A stretch of 64,000 nucleotides of DNA from Variovorax sp. E3 (GTDB taxonomy: Bacteria; Pseudomonadota; Gammaproteobacteria; Burkholderiales; Burkholderiaceae_C): NCBI RefSeq assembly GCF_016082275.1, contig NZ_MOWM01000012.1, positions 36,218 through 100,217 on the forward strand, written 5' to 3'. The translations under genes were made by a program, and so were the position numbers. Within the stretch, counting starts at the first letter, position 1, and each line of letters opens with the position of its first letter. The notes beneath the pieces were generated by a model. That model worked only from the letters and a program-made list of their open reading frames with translations. It did not search any database and had not been told where the DNA came from. This document shows positions 63,741 through 64,000 of this stretch, in pieces.

Positions 63741-64000
63741 CTAGGGAAGCCAGCCGAGATTGCGGGCCTCGAACACCGCTTCCGATTTGTTGTGCACATC
63801 CAGCTTGCCGTAGATATTGCGGATATGGGTTTGGACCGTGGATGCGGAGACTCCCATCTGCGTGCCGACTTCGACATAGGTGAAACCACGAGAGACCAGG
63901 TCGAGCACCTCGAACTCGCGCGGCGACAGCCGCTCGGGCCGGATGCTGGCGCCGTAGGGCGCCGGGGCCGCGGGCCTGGCGGCCGCCGAGGGGCCGGTGC
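63741..64000 (-). CDS. LuxR/NarL-type response regulator, C-terminal part
   Basis: The visible 85 residues hold the GerE-type DNA-binding domain (RLSPREFEVLDLVSRGFTYV, then VGVSASTVQTHIRNIYGKLDVHNKSEA) preceded by an Ala/Pro linker; the receiver domain lies beyond the window edge. The stop is 17 bases upstream of the likely kinase start, so regulator and kinase form one operon and a two-component pair. Confidence 0.88.
   Translation of the reverse strand, partial: TGPSAAARPAAPAPYGASIRPERLSPREFEVLDLVSRGFTYVEVGTQMGVSASTVQTHIRNIYGKLDVHNKSEAVFEARNLGWLP

Overview
The window is GC-rich, densely coding betaproteobacterial DNA. Gene content and order (gloB-methyltransferase-rnhA, sigma/DUF3619/DUF3106/RDD, ilvBN-ilvC-pssA-leuA, aat-bpt) fit the Comamonadaceae, most likely Variovorax or a close relative; this is inferred from gene content, not from a database search. 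I saw no tRNA, rRNA, CRISPR array, insertion sequence or phage. No stretch over 300 bases lacks a gene.

Layout. 1-12.1 kb: end of an LtrA-like gene, a lytic transglycosylase with glyoxalase II, methyltransferase and RNase HI, a molybdenum cofactor operon (moaA-mobA-moeA), a Fur-type-controlled superoxide dismutase followed by a ZIP metal transporter, an aldehyde dehydrogenase and a peroxiredoxin. 12.3-19.0 kb: a seven-gene co-directional run with a phospholipase D lipoprotein, two membrane His-box oxygenases, a fusion of a KAS III synthase with a haem-oxygenase-like diiron domain, and proteins of unknown function. It is the best candidate for an undescribed system. 19-29 kb: a TetR gene with paired operators, an efflux operon (MerR, TolC, HlyD, two ABC-2 permeases, no ATPase) and a YhgE/Pip protein. 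29.3-35.9 kb: a membrane pyrophosphatase fused to an OmpA-like domain, opposite soluble pyrophosphatase, then nadE-glnB. 35.9-39.4 kb: LOG, dgkA, RDD and an ECF sigma factor operon. 39.6-48 kb: branched-chain amino acid synthesis with ilvB, ilvN, a DUF4282 gene, ilvC, pssA, a leucine attenuator and two different isopropylmalate synthases. 48-52 kb: a PBP7-type peptidase, IclR, and the aat-bpt N-degron pair. 52-57.8 kb: an orphan form II molybdenum hydroxylase large subunit, AraC, SRPBCC, and pobA with a divergent IclR regulator. 57.9-64 kb: a QseB/PmrA-type two-component system, a PmrA-type box, an HtrA protease and a second two-component system cut by the window end.

A sequence-wide oddity: at least 16 single-base frame breaks fall inside otherwise intact, well conserved genes (mltD, aldehyde dehydrogenase, hppA, nadE, leuA, coxL and others). 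Every one is repaired by adding one base to a short run of identical bases. This looks like systematic deletion error in the sequence rather than gene decay, so the affected genes are annotated as CDS across the break and marked as such.
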